Shown piece by piece: positions 44,697-54,832 of a DNA stretch of 64,000 nucleotides. Made by a program: the position numbers and the translations under genes. Position 1 is the first letter of the stretch. Each line of letters starts with the position of its first letter. Origin of the DNA: an uncultured Rubripirellula sp. (GTDB taxonomy: Bacteria > Planctomycetota > Planctomycetia > Pirellulales > Pirellulaceae); the NCBI GenBank assembly GCA_938045805.1, contig CALIBL010000017.1:1-64000 (forward strand), given 5' to 3'. Under the pieces are notes generated by a model. That model was not told the origin of the DNA, did not search any database, and was given only the letters and a program-made list of their open reading frames with translations.

Positions 44697-46310
44697 CTAG
44701 CTCACACCCATTGCAGCGGAGAGTTGTTCGTAAGTCCGCTTGCTGTCCAATTTAGAACCTTGGTGATCAAGAGCAATTTGATAGAGGGACTGGCCGCACT
44801 GGGTCGGATAAGTGCCAGTGACGCAAGCCTGACACAAATGGTCTGCCGGCTTTCCAATTGCGCGAGCAATCGAATCAACTGGCAGGTACTGCAGTGAATC
44901 TGCACCAAGGTCATCCGCTAAGCGCTGCTGAGACTCAGCCGTCAAAACACCATCGGTTGTAAAATATTTAGGTGCAATCAGCTGATCGATGGTGCTCATA
45001 TCGATCCCGTAAAAACAGGGTGCGATGATGGGTGGACATGCAACACGAACGTGAATCTCCTTCGCTCCCCCCACTTCTCGTATACGATCCAGAAGAACAT
45101 TCATCGTTGTGCTGCGCACAATGGAGTCTTCAACAAGGATAACGCGTTTATCCTTCAAGACTTCTCTCAAAGGTGTGTATTTGGTCGCTGCTTTTGCTTT
45201 TCTTGCTCGACCTCCCTCGATAAAAGTGCGTCCAGCATATCGGTTCCGTATCAGCCCTTCACAACAAGGAATGGACAGTTGATATGCCATCGAATCCGCT
45301 GCGGCCTTGCTGGTATCAGGCACTGGCACAACGATCGTGTCAGTTGGATCGAGATCCAAGAGATTGAGATCTCGCTCAGCTCGAGCCAACTCTTCACCAA
45401 GCTTCGTGCGACTCAGGTAAACACTCTGATCGTCAAGAGTACTGGCTACGTTGGCGAAATAAATCCATTCAAAGAAACAATGCTTAGGCTGTTGCTCGGG
45501 AGCAAATCTCTCAAGCCGAAAACCTTTCTCTTGATCAATCAAAATAGCGTGTCCCGGTGGAAGAGACTTGATCTGCTCACTGTCAAAACCAAGGTTAAGT
45601 AAAGCGACGCTTTCACTTGCAGCGGCGAACAGTGGCCCATCATTGACGTAACACATAGGTTTAATACCGAGTGGATCGCGAGCCACGATCATTTCACCTT
45701 CAGCCGTTAATACGGCTAAGCTATAAGCTCCATCGAAACCAGCGGTGGTTTCTCGTAATACTTCGATCCAATCAATGCGACCACGTGAATCGCTCAACCT
45801 CCGTCCAAACTCATGCAGAATAATTTCTGTATCTGTATCGAGCGCTAAATGGTGGTCACCATCGGCCAACAAACGTTCTTTGAGTATGCTGTAATTGGAC
45901 AATTGACCATTAAAACAAAAACTGAACCACTTCCTTTTATGAATGTGGCGTCTTTCAAATGGCTGAGCGTAATTTCGATCGTCTTGCCCACAGGTTGCGT
46001 ACCTTACATGTCCGATGGCAGCACGGCCTGCGAGTGATCTCATCAAAGATTCAGCTTTCGCCCGATGATTCAAACGAAAGACCTCCGAAACGGTGCCAAC
46101 GTCTTTTCGGTTGGTTAACAAGTTTGGCCGATCGGGATCATAGGTGGTCATCCCGGCGGCTAATTGACCTCGGTTCTGAATATCCAGCAACATTCTCGGA
46201 AGAAGCCGTGAAATTTGCCTGGGTCCATCACCGGTGCAAATGGGACTTCTACCCCGCCCAGAAAGGTGATAGATGGCTGCGACACCACACTCATGATGTA
46301 GTTCGCTCAT
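44697..46310 (-). CDS. purF: Amidophosphoribosyltransferase
   Basis: 537-aa enzyme of the first committed purine step, making phosphoribosylamine from PRPP and glutamine. Cys8 after a 7-residue propeptide (SELHHECGVAAIYH) is the glutaminase nucleophile. RAAIGHVRYATCG and FNGQLSNY are Ntn-domain motifs, and VILVEDSIVRSTTMN is the PRPP loop. Cysteines in KHCFFEWIYFA, APCFYGIDM and LCQACVTG correspond to the 4Fe-4S ligands of the Bacillus-type enzyme. A GPRQIS-type insertion lies near residues 20-35. It is divergent from proB. Confidence 0.94.
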   Translation of the reverse strand: MSELHHECGVAAIYHLSGRGRSPICTGDGPRQISRLLPRMLLDIQNRGQLAAGMTTYDPDRPNLLTNRKDVGTVSEVFRLNHRAKAESLMRSLAGRAAIGHVRYATCGQDDRNYAQPFERRHIHKRKWFSFCFNGQLSNYSILKERLLADGDHHLALDTDTEIILHEFGRRLSDSRGRIDWIEVLRETTAGFDGAYSLAVLTAEGEMIVARDPLGIKPMCYVNDGPLFAAASESVALLNLGFDSEQIKSLPPGHAILIDQEKGFRLERFAPEQQPKHCFFEWIYFANVASTLDDQSVYLSRTKLGEELARAERDLNLLDLDPTDTIVVPVPDTSKAAADSMAYQLSIPCCEGLIRNRYAGRTFIEGGRARKAKAATKYTPLREVLKDKRVILVEDSIVRSTTMNVLLDRIREVGGAKEIHVRVACPPIIAPCFYGIDMSTIDQLIAPKYFTTDGVLTAESQQRLADDLGADSLQYLPVDSIARAIGKPADHLCQACVTGTYPTQCGQSLYQIALDHQGSKLDSKRTYEQLSAAMGVS

Positions 46311-46561
46311 AATGCTCTTTCCTTGTGGAAAACGACGTTTAAGTATGAAATCAGGATTTGCTTCATCTTCAACTGATGAAGTACCGTAACCTAAACAATA
46401 TCAGGGTCGATCTAAGGATAAGGTTGTACAGCGGGCTTCCCTGCGCGTCGATTCCCCATGACAATCCCGAATGTTGTTCAAATTTTGATGCTCAACCAGA
46501 CCAGCGGGCTAATCTCATAAAAATACGCTAAAAACTGGTTTACAACGACTCAGCAAAAGCA

Positions 46562-47710
46562 ATGCCGCCACAAAGCGAAATCCGCAAACAGGTAGTCAGC
46601 CAAGCAAAAACCATTGTCGTCAAGGTAGGCACAAGAGTCATTACCTCCGATACTGGAATTCTTGACCACAACCGCATCGATTGCCTTTCATCCCAACTCT
46701 GTCGAATTGCCAACACCGGAAGACAAACCCTGCTCGTTAGCAGCGGAGCTGTAGGTGCCGGGGTTGCAAAATTGGGACTTACCGAGCGTCCCAGTGGCCT
46801 CGCACAGCTTCAAGCCGTTGCAGCCATTGGCCAAACGGATCTGATTCAGGCTTACGAGGTGGCCTTGGCTGGACTGGGTCGCCACGCTGCTCAGGTCCTT
46901 CTCACGGCAGATGATCTCCGCCGAAGAGGGGGGTATCTCAATGTGCGCAATTGCCTTCATCAGATTCATAACTTTGGATCAATCGCTATCCTGAACGAAA
47001 ATGACTCGGTAGCGGTTTCCGAGTTGATGACGACCTTTGGAGATAATGATCGACTCGCTTCCCAAGTCGCAGGCCTACTTTCCGAAGCTCTGCTTATTAT
47101 TCTCTCGGATGTTGAGGGACTATATGATGGTCCACCCTCTCTTCCCAGCAGTACCAAGTTAGACGTCGTGCCACAAATTGACGACGAAGTACTTGCGATG
47201 GCTCAGAGCGAGCAAAACAACCAAAGCCGTGGAGGAATGGCGAGTAAGCTGCAAGCGGCAAAAATTGCAACCTCGCATGGACACCCAACTATCATCGCTC
47301 CAGGAAGAGATGATGAAGTGCTCGACAAAATCATGTCGGGAGACTCAGTGGGAACACTTTTTCTTCCTCCTGAACGATCCATCAAAGGCCGGAAACGCTG
47401 GATTGGCAGTGCTGCTGGCACGCACGGCTCAATTACTGTGGATCATGGCGCAGAAACAGCGCTATGCCAACGCGGTGGTAGCCTGCTTGCAATCGGTATC
47501 CGACAAATCAGCGGTTCGTTTAAACACGGCAGCGTGGTTTCAATCTTAAACCAACAGGGCACAGAAATTGCCAGAGGCTTAAGCAATTACCCCTCGAGTG
47601 AAATCAATTTGATCAAAGGCTTGCCGAGCGACCAAATTGCCGAGGTGCTCGGTCATCGTCCCTACGAATCAGTGATTCATCGAGATAACATGGTACTCCT
47701 CGGGGAGTGA
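46562..47710 (+). CDS. proB: Glutamate 5-kinase
   Basis: 382-aa kinase of the first proline-synthesis step. The amino-acid-kinase domain shows IVVKVGTRVITSD, LLVSSGAVGAGVAKLGL, ILNENDSVAV, FGDNDRLASQVAG and LSDVEGLYDGPP, then RGGMASKLQAAKIA. A PUA domain occupies about residues 285-370 (GSITVDHGAETALCQRGGS, ARGLSNYPSSEI). No proA adjoins. It is convergent with nth, 26 bp apart. Confidence 0.95.
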   Translation: MPPQSEIRKQVVSQAKTIVVKVGTRVITSDTGILDHNRIDCLSSQLCRIANTGRQTLLVSSGAVGAGVAKLGLTERPSGLAQLQAVAAIGQTDLIQAYEVALAGLGRHAAQVLLTADDLRRRGGYLNVRNCLHQIHNFGSIAILNENDSVAVSELMTTFGDNDRLASQVAGLLSEALLIILSDVEGLYDGPPSLPSSTKLDVVPQIDDEVLAMAQSEQNNQSRGGMASKLQAAKIATSHGHPTIIAPGRDDEVLDKIMSGDSVGTLFLPPERSIKGRKRWIGSAAGTHGSITVDHGAETALCQRGGSLLAIGIRQISGSFKHGSVVSILNQQGTEIARGLSNYPSSEINLIKGLPSDQIAEVLGHRPYESVIHRDNMVLLGE

Positions 47711-47736
47711 CCTCAATTGTTGCGCCAGTTGCAAAG

Positions 47737-48390
47737 CTATGGCTTTTTGCAAATCACTGCTTTACGCCTTCGTGGATAAACTTCACGACACAAACCACAA
47801 ACAGTGCCGTCACATCCACGTGCAGTACAGTATTCTCGCCCGTAAAAAATGATCTGCAAGTGCAGTGTATTCCAGCACGACTCAGGAAACAGCTTTTTCA
47901 AGTCCGCTTCAGTTTGAACAACGCTTTTGCCATCGGTCAAACCCCATCGCTGCGCCAAACGATGGATGTGTGTATCAACCGGGAATGCAGGTACATCAAA
48001 TGCCTGTGACATCACAACGCTAGCGGTTTTATGCCCAACACCTGGGAGTGCCTCTAACTCTTCAAATGTAGATGGCACTTGACTGCCATGATTTTCCGTC
48101 AGAATCCGTGAGAGTCCCGCCAAATTTTTTGCTTTCTGCGCCGCCAAACCAAGCGACTTAATATGTGGATAAATTCCCTTCTCCCCGAGATCTCTCATTT
48201 GAGAAGGAGTGGGCCCTGCCTCAAAAAGCGATGGGGTGACTTCATTCACCTTTTTATCGGTGCACTGAGCACTCAGAACTACAGCCACTAACAGACTAAA
48301 AGCATCATAGTGGTCAAGTGGTATTGGTGGATCAGGGTATAATTCTTCGAGTCGTCTTCGAATAATGAGTGCACGCTCTTTTCTGTTCAA
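47737..48390 (-). CDS. nth: Endonuclease III (DNA glycosylase/AP lyase)
   Basis: 217-aa base-excision repair enzyme removing oxidised pyrimidines. LLVAVVLSAQCTDKKVNEVT is the N-terminal helix motif. LPGVGHKTASVVM is the helix-hairpin-helix with catalytic Lys121, and VDTHIHRLAQRWGL holds catalytic Asp139. The iron-sulfur cysteines are at 188, 193, 198 and 201 (YCTARGCDGTVCGLC), a spacing of x4, x4, x2 instead of the classical x6, x2, x5. Four cysteines remain available, so a cluster may still form. Confidence 0.93.
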   Translation of the reverse strand: MNRKERALIIRRRLEELYPDPPIPLDHYDAFSLLVAVVLSAQCTDKKVNEVTPSLFEAGPTPSQMRDLGEKGIYPHIKSLGLAAQKAKNLAGLSRILTENHGSQVPSTFEELEALPGVGHKTASVVMSQAFDVPAFPVDTHIHRLAQRWGLTDGKSVVQTEADLKKLFPESCWNTLHLQIIFYGREYCTARGCDGTVCGLCREVYPRRRKAVICKKP

Positions 48391-48440
48391 AATCTAATTC
48401 CCCTCGGAGCACTCGGTATCTTTCAACCGTTTGCCAATTC

Positions 48441-50525
48441 ATGCGACCAATTCTTTCCCACATCTCTAATCATAGATACACGGCTATTTTCCTGGGCAGC
48501 CTTATCGATTTAATTTTAGGATCTCTTTACTCGCAATGCGGAGCAAAAGATCTCGTATTGATGAGAGAACGATGCAATGACGTCGACATTCAACAAAATG
48601 GAACTGCTCTGAAAATCATTACGACAGGACACGATCCGTATCTTGTGTGGCAAGTAGCATCCCCACCAACCGAAGATGAATCCGTATTATCTTTCGAATA
48701 CTTTAGTTTGATAAACATCGATTCTATCCATGGCTATCACGGTCCTCCCATTGAAGAAAACTCCCGTTTTGAGTTGCCTAACATCTCAATCAGTGAGGGC
48801 TGGTCTGAGTACCGGTATGATCTTCGTACCGAAGAATCGTTTCGCCAGAATGACGCGATAAAATATATTCGGTTGGACCCGGGAATGGCAGCGGATAAAA
48901 GTTTTCAGTTGCGACGTCCTAAGCTGATACAACCAAGTCCCGCAGAACTTATTGCAGCAGAAACTCTTCAAATCAAGAACGCCCACAAAAAGGCGCAAAG
49001 CGAAAAACTTAACGACTACTTGCAGTCCGATTTTCCTGCTCGCATCTCAAACATTCACGTCGATAACGAATCAATCTCATTAGAGATTGTTGTGAATGGC
49101 AAAACCCTCAATGACCCGATACAGCTAATCGAATTTCCATTGTGGCAAAGCCCAAATGACAGAGGGCTCGACTGTCAAAAACATGTGAGTCCTACCAATC
49201 AAACTATTCAGTTACCTCGTTTTATTGACGGACGAGATCGGTCAGAGAGCGGTTGGAGATTAGAAAGTACCACGCATCCAGGTGAATTCCTAACCGCTCG
49301 ACACTTTGCAAGCAGGCTTGTCGAGATTGATGCAAACGAAGAAAAGGTTAACCAACTGCCAAAATCGAAGAAAGGACTGAGTGGCGTCAGTCAGCGCGGA
49401 CCGATGCAAGATTTGCTTGACCTGAAAATCACGGCCATCACTATTAATCTTGTTTTGAATCAGTTCATTTCGATTCAATCGGAACCAAACCTAGTAGCAA
49501 TACCCGATACGGATCCAACACTTTACTTCGACCCACGACCTTTTGAGACCTATGATCGCATCGTTGAATTTGCTAAAGAACACGACATTGTAGTCTCAGC
49601 AATTGTTCTGATTACCTCGAATGCTAGCCGAAAAACGAGCCCTCCACTCGTTCATCCAGAAGCAACAGGAGGTATCTATGCGATGCCCGACCTTTCAAGC
49701 GAATCAGGCTGCAACCTGTATCGTTTCATCTTAAATGTAATCGCGGAACGATACGGAAAAACCAACCAACACCAAGCAACAATCACGAATTGGATCGCTC
49801 ATAACGAAATTGATTATCACCATGTTTGGACCAACATGGGAAAGCAACCCGAAAATATCGTCACTGAAATCTATTACCGATCAATGCGTCTAATTGAATC
49901 TGTAGCCTGTCACCACAACCCATACGCAAGAGTTTTTGCATCGTACACTCACCATTGGAACACACCTGCCGAAGAAGACTGGACGCGACTTTGTACTCGC
50001 CGTTCGCTATTACAATTACAAAAGCTATCGCTCTTAGAGGGTGATTTTCTTTGGGGCATCGCGTATCACCCTTACCCAGAAAACCTTTTTGCGCCAAAGG
50101 CTTGGGAGGGTAAAGAGGTTCTTTTCTCGCTAGATACCCCGATGATAACCATGCAAAACCTAGAGGTACTGGGACGATTTGTACGTTCGCCCGAAATGGA
50201 AAAAGCAAACGGACAACGCCGACCCGTAATTCTAAGTGAGCAAGGATTCCATACGCCAAGTTACGACAGCCACTACCAGACACTGCAAGCTGCCTCGATC
50301 TGGTACGCGATGCAAAAAATTGATTCCTGCGATTGGATTGAATCCTTTTACTACCACCGGTGGATTGATCATCCCGAGGAAGGTGGGCTGCAGTTGGGAC
50401 TCAGAACTCTTCCAACCCCAAACCAACCATATGGTGAAAAAAAACAAGCATGGTACATGTACCGTGCGATTGGCACGAAAGACGTAATGAAAGAAGTCGA
50501 CAAACTTCCACAAGAACTTCGTTAA
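48441..50525 (+). CDS. DUF5722 family secreted protein, glycosidase-like TIM barrel
   Basis: 694 aa from the chosen ATG, which gives an N-terminal hydrophobic segment (AIFLGSLIDLILGSLYSQCG); the frame is open to a GTG at 48369 inside the divergent nth start region. The first third is beta-rich and may bind carbohydrate. The second half looks like a clan-A glycoside hydrolase barrel: WIAHNEIDYHH (Asn-Glu at about 457, acid/base type) and VILSEQGFHT (Glu at about 600, nucleophile type), with DFLWGIAYHPYP between them. This agrees with DUF5722. Substrate unknown. I rate the family likely and the catalytic assignment as inference. Confidence 0.75.
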   Translation: MRPILSHISNHRYTAIFLGSLIDLILGSLYSQCGAKDLVLMRERCNDVDIQQNGTALKIITTGHDPYLVWQVASPPTEDESVLSFEYFSLINIDSIHGYHGPPIEENSRFELPNISISEGWSEYRYDLRTEESFRQNDAIKYIRLDPGMAADKSFQLRRPKLIQPSPAELIAAETLQIKNAHKKAQSEKLNDYLQSDFPARISNIHVDNESISLEIVVNGKTLNDPIQLIEFPLWQSPNDRGLDCQKHVSPTNQTIQLPRFIDGRDRSESGWRLESTTHPGEFLTARHFASRLVEIDANEEKVNQLPKSKKGLSGVSQRGPMQDLLDLKITAITINLVLNQFISIQSEPNLVAIPDTDPTLYFDPRPFETYDRIVEFAKEHDIVVSAIVLITSNASRKTSPPLVHPEATGGIYAMPDLSSESGCNLYRFILNVIAERYGKTNQHQATITNWIAHNEIDYHHVWTNMGKQPENIVTEIYYRSMRLIESVACHHNPYARVFASYTHHWNTPAEEDWTRLCTRRSLLQLQKLSLLEGDFLWGIAYHPYPENLFAPKAWEGKEVLFSLDTPMITMQNLEVLGRFVRSPEMEKANGQRRPVILSEQGFHTPSYDSHYQTLQAASIWYAMQKIDSCDWIESFYYHRWIDHPEEGGLQLGLRTLPTPNQPYGEKKQAWYMYRAIGTKDVMKEVDKLPQELR

Positions 50526-50550
50526 AAGGCAGGTTTATTACCCTTGAAAT

Positions 50551-51732
50551 TTACTCTTGATCTTCGCACCAATTAACCCAACTGCATCCACGTGCATTGC
50601 TATTCAGGCAGTGATGCGTGAACAGCACACCATCGAAGCCGTCCCAAACCGACGGACAGAGATCTGTAACGCCATCCAGCTGCGGCTCTTTGCTGGCCGT
50701 CAAACACCGCATTTTTCTATAGGCATCACGATAAAGATTGGCAAAGGCCTCAAAAAATGCCTCAGGATGCCCAGCAGGTAACCGACTGGCAATCTTCGCA
50801 TCCGGCGTTGTGTAATCAGCACTAGGATGACGGTCGTAGGTCATCGTGGGCTTCCCTAATTGCCCAAAGATCAATTGGTTGGGACTTTCCTGGCGCCAAC
50901 TTAAAGCACCCTTCGAACCATCAATTTGAATGGATAAGTCATTCAAACGCCCATGCGAAACCTGACTCCACATAACCGTGGCCATCGTATCACCACTCAT
51001 TTGCATGATCGCTTGACCATAATCATCCAAGTTGTGGTGAGAAGAAAATGATTTGAGCTTGCACATCAAAGCAGTCGGTTTTAATCCGGTGATGAAACTC
51101 AATAAATGGAACGCGTGAGTCCCAACATCTCCCAAAGAACCCGCGGGACCATTCTTAAGAGGATCACTTTTCCACGCGCCTCGATTAGGGGTAATGCCGG
51201 CTTGCATACCATGCATCCACCCTTGCTTGTAAGCAACGCGAATCGCGAGCACTTCTCCGATCTCTCCGTTTCTGATCATTTCCCGTGCTTGACGCACCAT
51301 TGGGTACCCAGAGTAATTATGCGAAAGCACAAAAACTTTACCGGTCTCAGATACTGTTTCCACCAATCTTCTTGCATCATCCAGATTGGTTGTCATGGGC
51401 TTATCGCAAATGACATGAAACCCTGATTTTAATGCGCAAATTGCGATATCCGCATGTGTATGATTAGGCGTCGCGATTGTTACGAAGTCAATCCGATCGT
51501 TGCTTGGCAATCTGTTCTCAGAAGAGAGTAAATCAGAGTAACTTCCATAGGCACGTGCAGGTGAAACTGAAAACTCCGCAGAGCACCGCTTCGACTTCTC
51601 CGGACTCGATGAAAAGGCACCGGCTACCAATTCTGCCTCACGATCAAGCGTTGCCGCTGTGACGTGAACGCGTCCAATAAAGCCCGCACCACCACCACCG
51701 ATCAATCCCATCTTTAATTTTGACGGATTCAC
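50551..51732 (-). CDS. Gfo/Idh/MocA family oxidoreductase
   Basis: 393-aa NAD(P)-dependent dehydrogenase acting on a sugar or inositol-like substrate. The Rossmann loop is MGLIGGGGAGFIGRVH, TIATPNHTHADIAICALKSG follows, and CDKPMTTN holds the catalytic-type lysine (EKP motif, here DKP). The C-terminal domain has GSLGDVGTHAFHLLSFITG with the conserved Asp and His. Planctomycetes carry many paralogues, so specificity cannot be given. It is convergent with the DUF5722 gene (25 bp) and lies 95 bp downstream of the PVC heme-protein gene on the same strand. Confidence 0.93.
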   Translation of the reverse strand: MNPSKLKMGLIGGGGAGFIGRVHVTAATLDREAELVAGAFSSSPEKSKRCSAEFSVSPARAYGSYSDLLSSENRLPSNDRIDFVTIATPNHTHADIAICALKSGFHVICDKPMTTNLDDARRLVETVSETGKVFVLSHNYSGYPMVRQAREMIRNGEIGEVLAIRVAYKQGWMHGMQAGITPNRGAWKSDPLKNGPAGSLGDVGTHAFHLLSFITGLKPTALMCKLKSFSSHHNLDDYGQAIMQMSGDTMATVMWSQVSHGRLNDLSIQIDGSKGALSWRQESPNQLIFGQLGKPTMTYDRHPSADYTTPDAKIASRLPAGHPEAFFEAFANLYRDAYRKMRCLTASKEPQLDGVTDLCPSVWDGFDGVLFTHHCLNSNARGCSWVNWCEDQE

Positions 51733-51827
51733 GTTCCTGCCTACCTCGCTTGATCATGTATTAGAAGGAGCACCTCGTGCTGATTCATCTTTTGAGGTTC
51801 TCAGAGCGAAATCAGACCGGCTTAGGT

Positions 51828-54764
51828 TCACTCTTTTTGTAGTAATCCAACACCCGGGATATCAGCTCCGACATATCTCCAATTCTTCAAAAAGGCAATA
51901 AGGTCACTCATTTGCTGAAGACTTATCGTTTTCTCAAAACCATTGGGCATCAAGGAGACTCCGGTTGTTTTAATTCTCTCGACTTCTTCCTTGTAAACCA
52001 ACTTTCTCTCTCCGCCCTGCTGCTGAATGGTCAAACTATCTGAACGTTCACTTATCAACAATCCATCTAATTGCCTACCATCGAGGGTCAAAACTTGCGT
52101 TTGAACAAAAGATGCGTCTATAGCTGAATTTGGATCTAAAATCGAAACGAGTAAATATTCAGCCGTCTTGGTCCTCGTGTCACTGATATCAGGACCCACG
52201 TTTGTTCCCACACCATCAACCCGATGACAGGAAGAACACTGCGCAAGGAACACTTCCTTACCTCGCACAGCATCTCCATCAAGCTTTAGACAGTCTCGGT
52301 AATCCGTAATAACGCGAGTTCGGTCCCGATCAGCAGACAGTAACTCAGTGGCTTGACTCGAGATACTGGTGTCTCGATGGTTCCGCAATCGCTGCGCCAT
52401 CTTGGGATCAATTGCGTTCCTCGGAAGTTTGCCCTTTTTTAACTGCGTTAGGATCCATGCCGAATCAACATCTGTACTAACGCAAGCCTGTAAAACAGCT
52501 TGGCGTAAAGATGCATTTAAATCCAACCAGTGTTCACCAAGATAACTTCGCATCCAGTCAGAATCAGTTTGAAGCAGACGCCTAATTGCAACTGCACGCA
52601 CATCCGAGGCTTGCTGATCCCCTGTAACGCTTCGAAGCCATTCTTCAGATACCTTGCCGACATCGATTAACATTGCCAGACCATCTGCTCGACTGGCGAA
52701 ATCATAGTGATTTTCGATCCACGCCTCATGCACCCGCTGAAATTCAAGGTCAACTACCTCTCTGGCCCTGCCATCAAGTGATTGAATTAAATCAGCCAGA
52801 GAATGCCGGCCACGCTTCAATCCTTGTCTCCAGTCCAAGAGTAACATCAACCTCTGTTGTTCGCTTAGAGCGAGCGATTCTTGCTTGCCAAGAATACTAG
52901 CGATCAGGACGCCAGACTCATGTGGGTCCGTCATCGCCAATCTTTGTAATAAATAACCAAGTAGCTTCGAGTTCATCTTCTGTTCACGCCCCAAGCGTCT
53001 GGCAAGCTCTTGTAAGTCATTACGATGGACGCTACCTATCACCGCTTGAATCCATTCATCAGCACTCGCGTTTAAACTAATTTGTGTAAGTAATTCAACT
53101 CGATTGGATTTATCCAGTCGATGATCGCGACTTATTACGAGCGCCAATTCGAAGAGCACCGTCGCACTCGGGTCGTGGATTGCGGCGGACCATGCCTCCG
53201 CACCAAATTGATCATTTGCCGAGAGTCGGATTCCTAACGCCCTGAGTCTCGCATCATCCGATTCAATCAAAGACATTAGATGCACTTGATTAAATAAGCC
53301 GAACCGCCACAACACGTAAGCAGCTCGAGCTTTGCCTGGAGCAGGGGCAGATTGGCTTTGCAGAAGCTCCTGAACCTCTTTTGCCTTTGACACGCCTGAT
53401 TCTAGATAGTACTGCGACGCGCAAGAACGTTGCCAAACAGAATCCGATGCGAGCCATTGCAGCGCGTTGGCTTCCGTCAAGATGGCCGAACTAGCCGGCC
53501 AGTCTTCACCTTCAACCACCTGCCATATTCGGCCTAGCTGTTTTCCATATCTTTGATCGGGCCTTGCTTTTAGTTCGGGTGGCATGAAATCAGGGTGTTC
53601 AATCACAACGCGAGCCATGTCGATAATAAATACACTGTTTTCCGGCCCAGAAGTCAAATCCACTGGCCTGAACGTATGATCCTCCGATGTCAGAAAATCG
53701 TAGTTCGATTCAACTCGTCGCGAAGACCAAGAACTCCCGATTTTTTTAAGCACTTGAAGTTGCACGAGATAAGCGGTCGGCTCACATACTAATAAGTGCT
53801 CTAAATCGTGGGATGACCATCCTGGTGCATAGACACCACAAGCAGCACTAAATTGGCCAGAGTGTAAATTACTCGTCGTCCATGCGGTTGCTCTTGGATA
53901 GACAGCGGATTGTTCACCAACCAACGCGACGTCATGAACCAAATCACGAGGACCCACCAAGGAATCCCTTCGACTTACCTCCAGATTCATCATCGCATGC
54001 ATCGCTGGATTTCTGTTGCTGCACCCAATCCTTCTACCAAAGTCATCAATGGTCAACCCAAACTGACTTTTTCCACTCACCACTCCCCAATCACCTCCAT
54101 TGGGATCAAAGTAGAAGTCGCCCTCTTGCAGATCAACGGGTTTATCTTTCTTCGCAAAACGAGCATCTTGGGATTGAACCAAACCACCGCGGAGACCATT
54201 CGCAACATAGATCATTCCATCGGGAGCTAGCGTTGGGTGATTTGCCCGTAGTTGTTGATTCTGTTCTGCAAACCCCTCAAACCAGACCTCGGTCCGGTCA
54301 GCTACCAGATCGCCATCGGTATCCTCAATAAAAAGCACCCGACCGGCTACGGTCACAAACACACCGTCTCGGTACGGTTGGACTCCGGTGGGAAAATCAA
54401 GTCCATCAGCGTACAAAGTTGCGGACTCAAAAAAACCATCTCGATCGAGATCTTGAAGCACTTTGATATTGCCCAATGGTTTTTTTTGCTGGGGTAACCG
54501 CATCGGATAGTCGGGCATCTCAACAATCCATAATCGACCTAGATGATCTAACCTCGCACTAACCGGATCAGTGATCAATGGTTCATTTGCGATCAATCGG
54601 ACACGATATCCATCCTGAACATGAAGCGAGTTCACGGATTTCTTTAATGATTCAAGAGCACCATACTCTTGGCTCGATCCGTGGCTGCAGATAACGAATG
54701 CAAAAATGACGACGCAAAAAAACCGCGAGATCTTGGATGCTTGAAGAGTAGTTCGAACAGTCAA
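51828..54764 (-). CDS. PVC-type secreted heme protein (propeller, HEAT, cytochrome c)
   Basis: 978-aa secreted protein with the modular layout typical of planctomycetes and verrucomicrobia. A signal peptide (about 1-31) is followed by a membrane-bound dehydrogenase-type propeller (HLGRLWIVEMPDYPMR, VFVTVAGRVLFIEDTDGD, PTLAPDGMIYVANGLRGG), then a HEAT-like helical region (about 430-820), and finally a cytochrome c domain with CSSCHRVDGVGTNVGPD (CxxCH at about 841) and the distal region SLMPNGFEKTISLQQM supplying a methionine. It probably oxidises a carbohydrate-like substrate or passes electrons outside the cytoplasm; the reaction is unproven. Confidence 0.92.
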   Translation of the reverse strand: MTVRTTLQASKISRFFCVVIFAFVICSHGSSQEYGALESLKKSVNSLHVQDGYRVRLIANEPLITDPVSARLDHLGRLWIVEMPDYPMRLPQQKKPLGNIKVLQDLDRDGFFESATLYADGLDFPTGVQPYRDGVFVTVAGRVLFIEDTDGDLVADRTEVWFEGFAEQNQQLRANHPTLAPDGMIYVANGLRGGLVQSQDARFAKKDKPVDLQEGDFYFDPNGGDWGVVSGKSQFGLTIDDFGRRIGCSNRNPAMHAMMNLEVSRRDSLVGPRDLVHDVALVGEQSAVYPRATAWTTSNLHSGQFSAACGVYAPGWSSHDLEHLLVCEPTAYLVQLQVLKKIGSSWSSRRVESNYDFLTSEDHTFRPVDLTSGPENSVFIIDMARVVIEHPDFMPPELKARPDQRYGKQLGRIWQVVEGEDWPASSAILTEANALQWLASDSVWQRSCASQYYLESGVSKAKEVQELLQSQSAPAPGKARAAYVLWRFGLFNQVHLMSLIESDDARLRALGIRLSANDQFGAEAWSAAIHDPSATVLFELALVISRDHRLDKSNRVELLTQISLNASADEWIQAVIGSVHRNDLQELARRLGREQKMNSKLLGYLLQRLAMTDPHESGVLIASILGKQESLALSEQQRLMLLLDWRQGLKRGRHSLADLIQSLDGRAREVVDLEFQRVHEAWIENHYDFASRADGLAMLIDVGKVSEEWLRSVTGDQQASDVRAVAIRRLLQTDSDWMRSYLGEHWLDLNASLRQAVLQACVSTDVDSAWILTQLKKGKLPRNAIDPKMAQRLRNHRDTSISSQATELLSADRDRTRVITDYRDCLKLDGDAVRGKEVFLAQCSSCHRVDGVGTNVGPDISDTRTKTAEYLLVSILDPNSAIDASFVQTQVLTLDGRQLDGLLISERSDSLTIQQQGGERKLVYKEEVERIKTTGVSLMPNGFEKTISLQQMSDLIAFLKNWRYVGADIPGVGLLQKE

Positions 54765-54832
54765 CTCGACCTCTCACATGATTAGAGTAAAACAATGGTC
54801 GATCGATTCTACTCGTTCCGCAGCTCACATGC

